Below are positions 49,848 through 57,805 of a stretch of 64,000 nucleotides of DNA, in pieces. The notes below the pieces were generated by a model that saw nothing but the letters and a program-made list of their open reading frames with translations, was not told the DNA's origin and did no database searches. This stretch comes from Methylacidiphilales bacterium (lineage in GTDB: Bacteria > Verrucomicrobiota > Verrucomicrobiia > Methylacidiphilales > UBA1321), in NCBI GenBank assembly GCA_021272165.1, contig JAJSLK010000015.1, forward strand, positions 48,857 through 112,856, read 5' to 3'. The number at the start of each line of letters is the position of its first letter. Position 1 is the first letter of the stretch. The translations under genes and the position numbers were made by a program.

Positions 49848-50488
49848 ACTCCCCGCAGTTTCTACAGGTTTTTTTCGACATCGGCGCGAAGAGGGAATTG
49901 ATTCCGATCCATCGCCGCAACAGAACAAAGGAAACTAGGTATTTCCTTACTCGTTATCCAATCGTCAGAGATTTTCCCATAGCTATCTGGATTTCACCGC
50001 CAGCGCCCGGAAGACCTCGATTTCAAATCAGACCACGTCCGGTGGACTTTTTGGCTAAAGGCATTCGACCCAAGACCTCTTTAATATTGTTGGAAAGAGG
50101 GCAACCGGAAAATCGTCCGTGCGAACATCTGCCGCAATTCAATATCAGATGCCTGGACGAGATGATGAAGGTTGCCGAGCGATATTGGTCTTTTTTGTCG
50201 GGGAATCCTGCGCTCGCAGGTGAGGCCACCGTTAGCTCAAAGCCGAGTTTTAATTTGCTCAAGCAAAGCGGAGATAGGAGGCAAAAAGCAGAGGACGACG
50301 CAATCTGCGACCTAATGGTTTGCTACCTCTACCCTGAATGGGTGACGCGCGGGCGAAGCCTCAATAAATGCGTGGAGATATTGAAACTGGCGGTCAAGAC
50401 AAGTGGTGGCAATGGCGAATGGCTTCGCAAGGAATTACAGCGGCTGAGACTACCGGGGATGCGGGAGGCACGGAGACAGTTGGAATAA
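49844..50488 (+). CDS. element protein of unknown function (214 aa)
   Basis: The ATG at 49844 overlaps the integrase TGA (ATGA), so it is translationally coupled to the integrase. The track start at 49730 lies inside int and is not used. The protein is basic, with a C-terminal helical region (SLNKCVEILKLAVKTSGG, WLRKELQRLRLPGMREARR). I recognise no family. The position suggests a role in element maintenance, as a hypothesis only. Confidence 0.7.
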   Translation: MNSPQFLQVFFDIGAKRELIPIHRRNRTKETRYFLTRYPIVRDFPIAIWISPPAPGRPRFQIRPRPVDFLAKGIRPKTSLILLERGQPENRPCEHLPQFNIRCLDEMMKVAERYWSFLSGNPALAGEATVSSKPSFNLLKQSGDRRQKAEDDAICDLMVCYLYPEWVTRGRSLNKCVEILKLAVKTSGGNGEWLRKELQRLRLPGMREARRQLE

Positions 50489-50533
50489 CAAAGTTGTCCC
50501 GGTTGTTTAGGGAATAAGTCCGATTAGGGATAA

Positions 50534-50755
50534 ATGGATAGGCACATGAGTGCCACCGACTTAGTTAGTAAACGGGAAACGGCATCGCTACTTGGCGGAC
50601 ACGGCGAGCCGGTTTCCATATCGTTTGTAAATCAGCTTCTCGCCAAGAAGAAGCTCCCCAAAGTGCGGTTGTCGTACCGCGTTTGTCGTATTCCTCGAAA
50701 AGCAGTTGAGGACTATATCGCCGCGCATACGACCGCGCAGAGGGGAGGCATCTAA
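50534..50755 (+). CDS. AlpA/MerR-like small DNA-binding protein (putative excisionase)
   Basis: The 73 residues form a winged-helix of the helix-turn-helix_17/excisionase type: LVSKRETASLLGGHGEPVSISFVNQLLAKKKLPKVRL..YRVCRIPRKAVEDYIAAHT. Such proteins act as excisionases or activators in integrative elements. The second ATG (50546) is an equally possible start. Its TAA overlaps the next ATG (TAATG at 50753-50757). Confidence 0.72.
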   Translation: MDRHMSATDLVSKRETASLLGGHGEPVSISFVNQLLAKKKLPKVRLSYRVCRIPRKAVEDYIAAHTTAQRGGI

Positions 50756-51087
50756 TGCACTCTCCTCCCGAAAACGGAAAAGCCGGATGCGGTCCTACCC
50801 GCTCCGGCCTATCCGAGAAACACAACTTTGAAACTTCAGAAACAGTAACCGATCAAGCGTTGCCCGTCAACGTGGCGCGACTCAAAAACCTAGGGGTCAG
50901 ATTCAATTACAGCACGCGGGACCGCCAGATCATCCTGCCCTGTCCGATATGCCGTGGTCGTTTGGTTCTTCACGATGAACAGCCTTGGCAATGGTGCGTT
51001 GACATCAAATGCAAATCGCGCCGTCTGACTTTTGAGCAGATCATTTACCGAATCGTGAAACCGAGCGCAGCGCAGGAGCCGGGATGA
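50755..51087 (+). CDS. zinc-ribbon element protein (110 aa)
   Basis: The protein has one clear cysteine set, LPCPICRGRLVLHD ... WCVDIKCKSR, that could bind zinc in a ribbon like those preceding primase or replication proteins. The rest is unrecognised. It is coupled to both neighbours (TAATG before, ATGA after). A replication-related role is inferred from position only. Confidence 0.6.
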   Translation: MHSPPENGKAGCGPTRSGLSEKHNFETSETVTDQALPVNVARLKNLGVRFNYSTRDRQIILPCPICRGRLVLHDEQPWQWCVDIKCKSRRLTFEQIIYRIVKPSAAQEPG

Positions 51088-51938
51088 GCGACGAGCGATG
51101 GCTCAGGTTTCCAATTGCATTGTTGGCGTACAAACCGGATGACGCGGTTTCGACGCTTACGGCAATTCTGCACTATTGCCTATATACGATTGGTGGCTCC
51201 GCACGTGCTCAGGAAATGAGCGAAGAGGATGCCTACGTCTATGCGGTGAAAAGTAATTTCACTCACTCGAAAAACTCTGAGCATGTCAGGTTCATTCGAG
51301 GCGCAAGCATCCTTGGAACTCTTAACGGGAATTGCTCGAATATGGTCAATAGCATGGACGATATTCGCGTCTATTTATCCGGGTGCGGAAGTTCCTCCGA
51401 AAACAAGGCCAACGTAAGCAGCGAATGGTTTTGGCGGGCGATGGACACAGCACGCGGAGATGGTGAAAGAGCTGAATTACGATGGCGCGATTTTCGATTC
51501 CTCTGCGCTCTCCTTTCCAAAGTTGGAACGAGAAAGTTTGATCGTTGCGGATGGCAGGAGATACAGGCCCGCGCTGCGGGATGGTGCGGGAAGGCCGCCA
51601 TGCGTGGCGCTCCGGCATCTGTCCACAAGCATCGAGCGCCGCTGATCCTCACTCAAGATCAGATCAGGACAACACGCGATGAATTGGAAGTGAACAAGTT
51701 CTTCTGCCGGGTCAAATATCGCACCGGTGGTAAGGGGAACGGCGGAGAGTCCTGGTATTCGTTCAGCACGGGCGACCGTGCCGAATTGCTCGGATGGATC
51801 ACAGAAAAGAAGATCGGCATTAGGGCCGGAATTGCGGAAAAGCGGGCGCAGGACATGGACTTAATAGCGAAAGCCCGAACCCTGCCCGAAGTAAGCCCGA
51901 AGTCACCCCGAACATTAATAGGGAAAGGCCAGATATGA
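51084..51938 (+). CDS. candidate replication initiator of the element (284 aa, no recognised family)
   Basis: The 284-residue protein has a helical N-terminal region (DDAVSTLTAILHYCLYTIGG), a basic middle (RAAGWCGKAAMRGAPASVHKHRAP) and a C-terminus rich in Lys/Arg. No motif known to me is present. The last 60 bp of the gene contain the start of the CCCGAA iteron array. As in lambda O, where the origin lies inside the initiator gene, this makes it the best candidate for the iteron-binding initiator. That is an inference from layout only. Confidence 0.6.
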   Translation: MSDERWLRFPIALLAYKPDDAVSTLTAILHYCLYTIGGSARAQEMSEEDAYVYAVKSNFTHSKNSEHVRFIRGASILGTLNGNCSNMVNSMDDIRVYLSGCGSSSENKANVSSEWFWRAMDTARGDGERAELRWRDFRFLCALLSKVGTRKFDRCGWQEIQARAAGWCGKAAMRGAPASVHKHRAPLILTQDQIRTTRDELEVNKFFCRVKYRTGGKGNGGESWYSFSTGDRAELLGWITEKKIGIRAGIAEKRAQDMDLIAKARTLPEVSPKSPRTLIGKGQI

Positions 51939-52029
51939 GCCTAAAAGCCCGAACATTAATAGTGGGTCGTTTTCACCCCGAACCCACCCCGAAGGGTAGC
52001 CCGAACCTATGCCCGAACCCTACCCCGAA
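51874..52029. repeat. iteron-like array of ten CCCGAA units
   Basis: CCCGAA occurs at 51874, 51885, 51896, 51907, 51948, 51977, 51988, 52000, 52012 and 52024. Within groups the spacing is 11-12 bp, one helical turn. Three of the units extend to the 13-mer CCCGAACATTAAT (51907, 51948, 52024). The 11-bp spacing breaks codon phase, so the pattern is not explained by protein repeats. The arrangement resembles a replication origin or partition site bound by a phage or plasmid protein. Confidence 0.7.
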
Positions 52030-52162
52030 CATTAATCAGAAAAGACTTAGTAATCAGAAAAGGCTTCTTAATCAGAAAAGACTGAGAATGACCCCGTGCG
52101 TGTGCTCGGCTTCGCCTTGGACTGAAGCAAGAGGGAAACAAAACCGGGAGCCGTCACCATGA
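51935..52162 (+). CDS. possible 75-aa ORF spanning the iteron array
   Basis: ATGA overlaps join it to both neighbours, as throughout this gene chain. Its sequence, however, is largely the translation of the iterons and 18-bp repeats (PTPKGSPNLCPNP, three NQKRL units). It may be a real low-complexity peptide, or only a spacer kept open to preserve coupling across an origin. Confidence 0.35.
   Translation: MSLKARTLIVGRFHPEPTPKGSPNLCPNPTPNINQKRLSNQKRLLNQKRLRMTPCVCSASPWTEARGKQNREPSP
52033..52086. repeat. three tandem 18-bp direct repeats beside the iterons
   Basis: TAATCAGAAAAG begins at 52033, 52051 and 52069, giving three 18-bp units (TAATCAGAAAAGACTTAG and variants). They follow directly after the last CCCGAACATTAAT unit and are A-rich, compatible with a DNA-unwinding segment beside an iteron origin. 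They also encode three (S/L)NQKRL units, so a coding origin is possible. Confidence 0.65.
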
Positions 52163-52443
52163 CGCCGCTTTCCGATGGATACTATCGGCAGCAACTCCGC
52201 TGCTTTCGCATCGTCATGGGTGATGTGCGGCGAAAGGGGTCCACCGTTAAATCAATCCGGATGCGGTATGCGGCTCTCGACCTCTGGCAGAGCGAAAGGC
52301 TATCGCGCCGGGAGCATGGCAAGGTTGTTGCCCTGGCCGAGCAATTCGGAGTGACGCCGCAAGCGGTCTATAAAACGCTCTGGCGATTCGACCAAACACA
52401 AAATATAGGTTTAGAGAAATCAGAGGGCGCGAGCATCACATAG
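52159..52443 (+). CDS. small helix-turn-helix protein (94 aa)
   Basis: The C-terminal half reads KVVALAEQFGVTPQAVYKTLWRF, a recognisable helix-turn-helix of the sigma-70 region 4/Trp-repressor-like type. The N-terminal half is basic. It is coupled by ATGA to the ORF before it and ends 9 bp before the capsid gene ORF. It could be a late-gene regulator or a DNA-packaging recognition protein. The choice cannot be made from sequence. Confidence 0.6.
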   Translation: MTPLSDGYYRQQLRCFRIVMGDVRRKGSTVKSIRMRYAALDLWQSERLSRREHGKVVALAEQFGVTPQAVYKTLWRFDQTQNIGLEKSEGASIT

Positions 52444-52452
52444 GTTTATAGA

Positions 52453-53487
52453 ATGCAGATAGCATTTGAGTCTATACGAGAAATGAACGACAAGAACGGC
52501 ATGGAATTAATTACAAGAAGTCAGGCCACCTGGTCGCGGATGTTAAATTCCGACGACAAGATTATTCAGGCCGAAACTACCGAGATCATATCGCGCGGCG
52601 GAAAGCGTATCACCCTCCAAGATGCCGCCCGGATGTCGAAGCGCGACCTAACCACCTCTAATTTTTCAAGCGGAGGAGCATTAGTACAGACCACAACCGA
52701 AAATGAGGTTATCGAATACCTTCGACCCAAATCTACTCTGATTCGTGCGGGAGCAACCGTTTTAGAAAACGTAGCGTTACCGCGTGTCATTCCTAGTTTG
52801 GAATCGGACCCGAAAGCGACATGGCTACCTGAAAATGTTTCTGCTACTGAATCCGATATTACCGTCGCACAGCGTCAATTAACGCCTTACCGGTTGACCA
52901 CGACCGTCACCTATTCGAAGCTAGTAGATATTCAGTCTGCGCCGGACTTTGAAGCAGTTATCGCCGATGCAGCAATGGGCGCACTGATGCAAGGAATTGA
53001 TTTTGCCGGATTGCAAGGGGTCGGAGGTGCTAGTCCTGTGGGTATTCTTAATCTGGCGGGAACGGGTGAACTGAGTTTTTCCGGCGCGCCGACACTTGCA
53101 AAAATTCTCGCTTTCGAGAACTCGCTTGAATCTTCCAATGTCGTCGATGATGGCACGATGGCCTGGTTTTTAAGTCCGAGCACGGCCACAGTTTTTAAGC
53201 AGACTCTAAAAACGGGCAATAACACTGCATATCTCATGGGGGACGACGGCCGCATCAATGGTCAGAAATCATTCCAGACAACCTCTTTGTCCGCCACTAA
53301 CCAAGTCATTTATTGCAAAGCAAGTGACGTTGTTATCACTCTTCTACATGGGGGACTTTTTCTGGTCCGGGATCCGTTCACTCGTTCCGATTCTGGAGAG
53401 ACTCGATTCACCGCGACGATCTATGCCGATATCACTCTGAAACACGTCCAATCGGCCTGTATTAGCCTAGATTCCGGCTCGGTTTAA
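52453..53487 (+). CDS. HK97-fold phage major capsid protein
   Basis: The 344 residues match the HK97 gp5-type capsid protein. A short N-terminal arm precedes GGALVQTTTENEVIEYLRPKSTL, the E-loop/P-domain VALPRVIPSLESDPKATWLPEN, the spine and A-domain ATYSKLVDIQ-like TYSKLVDIQSAPDFEAVIADA, GPQGVLG-like ASPVGILNLAG, and the C-terminal GGLFLVRDPFTRSDSGETRFTATIYADITLKH. The N-terminal delta domain is at most about 60 residues, shorter than in HK97. No prohead protease gene is nearby. The ATG at 52483 (MNDKNG) is a possible alternative start. Confidence 0.88.
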   Translation: MQIAFESIREMNDKNGMELITRSQATWSRMLNSDDKIIQAETTEIISRGGKRITLQDAARMSKRDLTTSNFSSGGALVQTTTENEVIEYLRPKSTLIRAGATVLENVALPRVIPSLESDPKATWLPENVSATESDITVAQRQLTPYRLTTTVTYSKLVDIQSAPDFEAVIADAAMGALMQGIDFAGLQGVGGASPVGILNLAGTGELSFSGAPTLAKILAFENSLESSNVVDDGTMAWFLSPSTATVFKQTLKTGNNTAYLMGDDGRINGQKSFQTTSLSATNQVIYCKASDVVITLLHGGLFLVRDPFTRSDSGETRFTATIYADITLKHVQSACISLDSGSV

Positions 53488-53490
53488 ATC

Positions 53491-53595
53491 ATGTCTTTAT
53501 CCTCCATAATTTGGACGGCGGGTCGGGGTGGTTTTCCCCCGGTGCCGATCATACACCGGTCTTTTCCGGCCCGCCGCTCCATTGAAATTGTATGA
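53491..53595 (+). CDS. 34-aa ORF overlying nested hairpins after the capsid gene
   Basis: The ORF MSLSSIIWTAGRGGFPPVP... starts 3 bp after the capsid stop, and its TGA overlaps the next ATG (ATGA at 53592-53595). The same DNA has nested inverted repeats: GGCGGGTCGG (53517-53526) with CCGGCCCGCC (53566-53575), and inside it CCGGTG (53539-53544) with CACCGG (53554-53559). The structure could set capsid mRNA level or act as an attenuator. Whether the peptide is made is unclear. Confidence 0.4.
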   Translation: MSLSSIIWTAGRGGFPPVPIIHRSFPARRSIEIV

Positions 53596-53891
53596 CATAT
53601 CCGATTATTTTGCTTCGCAGCGGACAGTTCCATTTTACTGGCCATGAGACGAAATCGAAATTTCGCAGCGGAGGCACTGTCGTCGCGGATTGCGACCGGG
53701 ATCTTGCGCTCTGGCTTGTGACTTGCGGGTATGGCCGACTTTGGGAAGGCAACGATCTTCCCTCGAATCCCGAGCGAATCGAATACCTCGACCCCACTCT
53801 TGAACGAAGCCGTCGCAATAAAATCTCGCGGGCGCGTGAGGAATTTATAATTCAGTGCGCCATCGCAGAAGCCGAGTCAACCCAACAGTAA
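53592..53891 (+). CDS. element protein of unknown function (99 aa) behind capsid
   Basis: The 99 residues begin MTYPIILLRSGQFHFTG and end in a charged helix (RSRRNKISRAREEFIIQCAIAEAE). Its place directly after the capsid gene is where head-decoration or head-completion proteins usually lie, but I see no family signature. Confidence 0.6.
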   Translation: MTYPIILLRSGQFHFTGHETKSKFRSGGTVVADCDRDLALWLVTCGYGRLWEGNDLPSNPERIEYLDPTLERSRRNKISRAREEFIIQCAIAEAESTQQ

Positions 53892-53916
53892 CCCAAAAAA
53901 ACAAAGGAAAATCCCC

Positions 53917-54393
53917 ATGCTAACCATGTCGTCATCCGCCCTCAAACCCAACGTCGAAACCCGTATGCGCCCTGGTGTCCAGACAGCGCCGCGGCTCGAA
54001 TACCGGGTGCGTATCCTTAGGGACACGATCCTATCGCGCGAAGTCGGACGCGATGCGCTCAACCGTCCGAAGTTTAAGGGCGAACAAATCTTCAAGGGCA
54101 GCGTGATTGATGTGTTCCTAGATCAATGGCCGAATTTGCGCGATACCCTCTCTGCGGTGCGCGTTGATGACACTACGCCCTTATTCGACGCGCAGCCGGC
54201 GCTAGACCCATCCACTCAACGCCCGGCCCGTTTCCTCGAATTGGTAGGCAATGGCCTTAATTCCATCGCAGACCTTGCGACAGAGTTGGCGACGACCAAG
54301 GCAACCATTGCCAGCATCGCCAGCAAGTTCATCGCGGACGGAGCGCTTAAAGTGAACGACCGGGGCTTGTATGTCCTCGCTAAGAAAGCCTGA
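53917..54393 (+). CDS. element protein of unknown function (158 aa)
   Basis: The first 60 residues are rich in basic residues (ALKPNVETRMRPGVQTAPRLEYRVRILRD). The C-terminal half has a helical segment (LVGNGLNSIADLATELATTKATIASIASKF) that could be a short coiled coil. A GGAAA purine tract precedes the ATG. No family is recognised. It is the last gene of the capsid block, 173 bp before the terminase-like gene. Confidence 0.6.
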   Translation: MLTMSSSALKPNVETRMRPGVQTAPRLEYRVRILRDTILSREVGRDALNRPKFKGEQIFKGSVIDVFLDQWPNLRDTLSAVRVDDTTPLFDAQPALDPSTQRPARFLELVGNGLNSIADLATELATTKATIASIASKFIADGALKVNDRGLYVLAKKA

Positions 54394-54566
54394 GACATTT
54401 GCCTCTCGACTTACGCATAATACAAGTCAAAGCGAGCATCAAACTCGGCATCTATTCTGCCAGCGACTCCATTGATAATAAGGTACTTCCGAATGATTCA
54501 GGAGCATTGCCGGTTCCGTTTTATTAATAATCTGGTAATACAAGTTTTCGTAAATCGTACACTACA

Positions 54567-55004
54567 ATGAGAACGAAAAAAAATCAGGCAAAGGAAACGT
54601 GGATCAAGACAAAGCTTGAGCTGGCGCGGCTCCTGAAAATCAGCCGCACGACGCTGGACACCTTTATCACCCTCGAAGGTTTTCCCTCGAAGCGGGCGGA
54701 CGGCGCGTGGCCATTGGAGAAAATCCGGTCATTCACCGCCAAGAGATTAGGCCGAGACGAGGAGGCCCGAAGCCTGAAGCTTCAACGGTTGCGCCTTCAG
54801 GTTGAACGCTCCGATCGTGAACTTGAGGCCGAGGCCGGAAAGTACGTTGCCCGCGAAGCACTCTTCGATCTGGTTGCGAATTACAAACGGGAGACCCTTA
54901 AAATCGTTCGGGCATTTGGGATGGATTCTGACGCGAAGGCAAGGATTCTGGCGGGCATCGACGCCATCGACGCGGAAGCCTTCCTTAAGGAATTGACGGC
55001 ATGA
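54567..55004 (+). CDS. Nu1-like terminase small subunit (putative)
   Basis: The 145 residues have an N-terminal winged-helix (TKLELARLLKISRTTLDTFITLEGFP), a basic helix rich in Arg/Leu/Glu (ARSLKLQRLRLQVERSDRELEAEAGKYVAREAL) and a C-terminal helical part. The order HTH, heptad-like linker, G-x-x-V-x-R-E-x-L is that of phage Nu1/TerS proteins, which select DNA for packaging. An excisionase-like or other DNA-binding role remains possible. It heads a four-gene ATGA-coupled operon. No large subunit is encoded in the element. Confidence 0.55.
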   Translation: MRTKKNQAKETWIKTKLELARLLKISRTTLDTFITLEGFPSKRADGAWPLEKIRSFTAKRLGRDEEARSLKLQRLRLQVERSDRELEAEAGKYVAREALFDLVANYKRETLKIVRAFGMDSDAKARILAGIDAIDAEAFLKELTA

Positions 55005-55282
55005 ACGCTGAGGATGAAATCTTTGAGCTTAAGCGCCGCCTTTTGAAGAACGGAATTTCGATGGAGCAAGTGGCCAAGTTACGGGCAGAGGGCGAACTGA
55101 TTTTGACGGAATTTGCCAGCATGACCCTGGCACACCTTGCCGTCTCGACCCGCAACGCGATTGGAGAGTCAGATTTGAGCGAGGCCGATAAGGAAGCACT
55201 TAGGGAACAAATCGTGGCCATAGATGCCAATGGATTCGTGCGGCACGCATACGAACAAAGAGAAGCGGAGATCGACGAATGA
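55001..55282 (+). CDS. element protein of unknown function (93 aa)
   Basis: An acidic helical protein (MNAEDEIFELKRRLLKNGISMEQVAKLRAEGEL, DLSEADKEALREQIVAIDANGF). It overlaps both neighbours by 4 bp (ATGA at 55001 and 55279). Its tight coupling to the Nu1-like gene suggests a packaging or head-modifying role. This is inference. Confidence 0.6.
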   Translation: MNAEDEIFELKRRLLKNGISMEQVAKLRAEGELILTEFASMTLAHLAVSTRNAIGESDLSEADKEALREQIVAIDANGFVRHAYEQREAEIDE

Positions 55283-55479
55283 GCTATCACTTTAAGGACA
55301 ATAACCGCGCCCGCGTGGATAAGGAAATCGAGCGTCAACTAAGCGTGCTTTTCCGCCGTGCGCAGAGAGAGCAAGTCAGGCAGGAAAAGGCCAAGCCCCG
55401 GATACTTACTGCGGAGCAATTCGGGAAGATCATGCAAGCCGAGTGGCGCAAAGTGTGGGGACGTTTAAAGAAGCCATGA
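55279..55479 (+). CDS. element protein of unknown function (66 aa)
   Basis: The protein is very basic, MSYHFKDNNRARVDKEIERQLSVLFRRAQREQVRQEKAKP..., largely helical and with no known domain. It is coupled by ATGA on both sides. Small basic proteins at this place in phage genomes can bind DNA or terminase, but no evidence fixes the role. Confidence 0.55.
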   Translation: MSYHFKDNNRARVDKEIERQLSVLFRRAQREQVRQEKAKPRILTAEQFGKIMQAEWRKVWGRLKKP

Positions 55480-55661
55480 AAGGCCGCACCCGCCAACGGC
55501 TCGACCAGCTCGCCCGGATTGAACAGGCACCGTTGCCGCCGTCACTGGCAGAGGCATTCGAGGCCGTCGAAAACTTGGACGCCCGGCACCCTACGGCACG
55601 CGGCACTACCTACGCCGGGATACGCACCGCAGAGACGCGCGGCGGGCAGAGGGAGAAGTGA
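55476..55661 (+). CDS. element protein of unknown function (61 aa)
   Basis: The ATG at 55476 overlaps the previous stop as ATGA, so it is preferred to the track start at 55443. The sequence MKGRTRQRLDQLARIEQ... is basic at the start and then acidic (SLAEAFEAVENLDARHP). No family is recognised. It ends the rightward gene block and converges on the PEP-CTERM gene. Confidence 0.5.
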   Translation: MKGRTRQRLDQLARIEQAPLPPSLAEAFEAVENLDARHPTARGTTYAGIRTAETRGGQREK

Positions 55662-55666
55662 GGGGG

Positions 55667-56065
55667 CTAAGCCTTGCGTGAACGCACGCGCCAGAAGGCG
55701 AGCAAGCCAAGACCGCCGAGCAGCATTGCCCATGTCGAGGGTTCGGGTGAGGCTAATAATTCAAAGTCAAAAGAGTAGCCGGGCAAGGGATAGCTAAAGC
55801 CGCGGGAAGGTGCGTATGTGTACGCTATTGAAGCTGGGCCGAGTGTTGTTGTCTCTGCCTCAAATCCAAATTTTTCGTAGGGGTTATCATCGTCGGTTAT
55901 ACCTAAATAATACTCTGTTCCGGCGACTAAGTTAAGTGGACTGTCAAGAGTGCCGGTAAAACTGTAATTTCCATCGTTTATGTGCGGAGGAGCAAATAAT
56001 AATGTGCGATTCAAAATTGTAAGCGTACTAGTGGCGATAAGAGTACTTGGCTCTATCGTACCTAG
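55667..56065 (-). pseudogene. C-terminal part of PEP-CTERM protein gene cut by IS
   Basis: The reading frame runs from the CTAG at the IS edge (codons L-G-T-I-E-P-S-T) through TEYYLGITDDDNPYEKFGF to a classical sorting tail SPEPSTWAMLLGGLGLLAFWRVRSRKA, that is a PEP motif, a membrane span and a basic end. The track start at 56014 is an internal TTG with no signal peptide. The N-terminal part lies at 57873-58200. With the IS and one CTAG removed, the gene is 723 bp, 240 codons plus stop, without interruption. Confidence 0.88.
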
Positions 56066-56184
56066 GTCGTGTTTGCAAAATCGATTCTTATCTCAGAAAC
56101 CTTTCGATCAGCCCCAGCAGCAGCTTCATAGCCGTGCTCTTGCTCGCACCTTGCCCGTGCTCAAAAATCCCTCTACCCTCGCGC

Positions 56185-56886
56185 ATGCGCTTGATCCTCG
56201 CCGTCCTCCTGCTCGTCCTCGCGCTACGTGGTGCCACAGCCGCACCCGCCACCCCCGAGGCCTTCATCGCCGCGATCAAGAGCGCCATCGCCGCGAAAAG
56301 AGCCGATCAAATTCTCGCGCTGACTTACACCATGGGAATGAGCGATGCCGACAAGGAGATGACTCCCTCCATCGATAAATTCCTCCTCTTCGCCAATCCC
56401 GTTACCAATATATCTTTCTTCCCTCTTCCACCGTACTACCTCCCAGCGGTTTACGTCTCGCACGGCAAAAAAAGCGAGCTGACGACTAAGCCACGAGGCA
56501 TGGTGTTCATCGGATTTGACCCAGACTCCGGCAACGGCGCTCGGAACACACTTCTCCCGTACGCCGTCATCGACGGCAGGTACTATCTCGTTGGCAGCAA
56601 GACCACCGACTTGGACTGGAAAGGGCCGCCCGACAAAACGCTATCCTTTATGGTCATGGGGCAGGGGACAAATAGCGTCCGCGTCCATATAAAGTGGGAC
56701 GCCAGCGGCGTCGAGCTGGAACGCATAATTCCAAGCGGCTCCTCCGGCTTCATGGGCCAGTATTTTGAAAGTGTGAAGGTCGTCTGCTCCGCCTCCTCCG
56801 CCGATCTCACGCTGGAACTCATGGAAAACGGCAAGGACATCGCACCGGTCCTCAAGGGCAAAGGCAGCATTACTTATAGCAAGTAA
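56185..56886 (+). CDS. secreted protein of unknown function carried inside the IS
   Basis: The start ATG at 56185 gives a signal peptide MRLILAVLLLVLALRGATAA. The track start at 56047 lies outside the IS and is rejected. The mature part is about 213 residues, with KTTDLDWKGPPDKTLSFMVMG and a C-terminal lysine end, and resembles no family I know. The gene lies wholly between the left inverted repeat and the transposase. It is therefore a passenger, convergent with the transposase. Confidence 0.7.
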   Translation: MRLILAVLLLVLALRGATAAPATPEAFIAAIKSAIAAKRADQILALTYTMGMSDADKEMTPSIDKFLLFANPVTNISFFPLPPYYLPAVYVSHGKKSELTTKPRGMVFIGFDPDSGNGARNTLLPYAVIDGRYYLVGSKTTDLDWKGPPDKTLSFMVMGQGTNSVRVHIKWDASGVELERIIPSGSSGFMGQYFESVKVVCSASSADLTLELMENGKDIAPVLKGKGSITYSK

Positions 56887-57012
56887 CGAAGCTTTAGCTG
56901 ATGTAAGGTCTGCGTAGCAGACGTTATGGCAGGCACTTGATGCTGCAGTCGCAAATTGTCGATGCTCCCGAAATCGTGTAGTGTACAGTTTGAACTATGG
57001 CACTCTTCAAAA

Positions 57013-57805
57013 TTATTTAAGCCAGTCGAAGACGGAAGCGACCAGAACAAAATTCAGGAAGGTGATTGCCAACTTTTCATATCGAGTGGATACGCGCTTG
57101 TAAACTTTGATCCGCTGAAAGAAGTTCTCGATTTTGTGGCGCTGGCGATAAAAGCCCCGGTGACACCATGCTGGTGAACGTCGTCCCGATCTGGGTGGAA
57201 CGCAAGCAAGACAATCTTGAGCCAACATCTTTTCCCTCAGGGCATCAGCATCAAACCCCTTGTCTCCAACCAGCAAGACACGCTTAAGATTGCCGAGAAG
57301 AGGAGCAGCAGCCTCCACTTCATACATTTGCCCCGGTGCCAACACCGCTGCCATCAGTCGTCCATTGCCTTCGACCAGAGCGCAGAGCTTGGTATTCAAT
57401 CCGCCCTTAGTGCGTCCAATGGCTTGGGCCTGTTGTCCCCCGGCAGGATTGCAGCCAAACTGGTGAAGCTTGATGTGGGAGCCATCGATAAAACGAACGC
57501 AACCCTCAGCATGCGCGGATAAAAGGCGAAGGATTTCCTGCCACAAACCCAAGGCGCACCAGCGTCGCCACCGGCTGTAAACAGAGTTCCACGGCCCATA
57601 GATTGCTGGCAAGTCTCGCCATGCCACCGCTGTGCGCAGCACATAAACAATCGCCTCAACCATCAGCCGATCATCCTTGGGAGGTCGCCCTCGGCGACGA
57701 TTAACTTGACTACCTAGTAAACTAGTTCTGGCCCGCTTAGCTTAATTTTTTTACCCGCCGCCAGAGCAGGTCCGACAAATGAAACCGACTATGTGTGTTG
57801 AGCAT
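57013..57805 (-). pseudogene. IS5-family transposase, frameshifted
   Basis: The N-terminal piece MLNTHSRFHLSDLLWRRVKKLS (57805-57737) stops at TAA. The main frame continues one base over with RARTSLLGSQVNRRRGRPPKDDRLMVEAIVYVLRT to 57013. The DDE residues look intact: FIDGSHIK, LLVGDKGFDAD and RHKIENFFQRIKVYKRVSTRYEK. The split sits beside an A7 run, but a simple -1 or +1 slip there hits stops. A +1 shift at the TAA codon would join the frames. A disabling one-base indel is the plainer reading. Confidence 0.82.
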
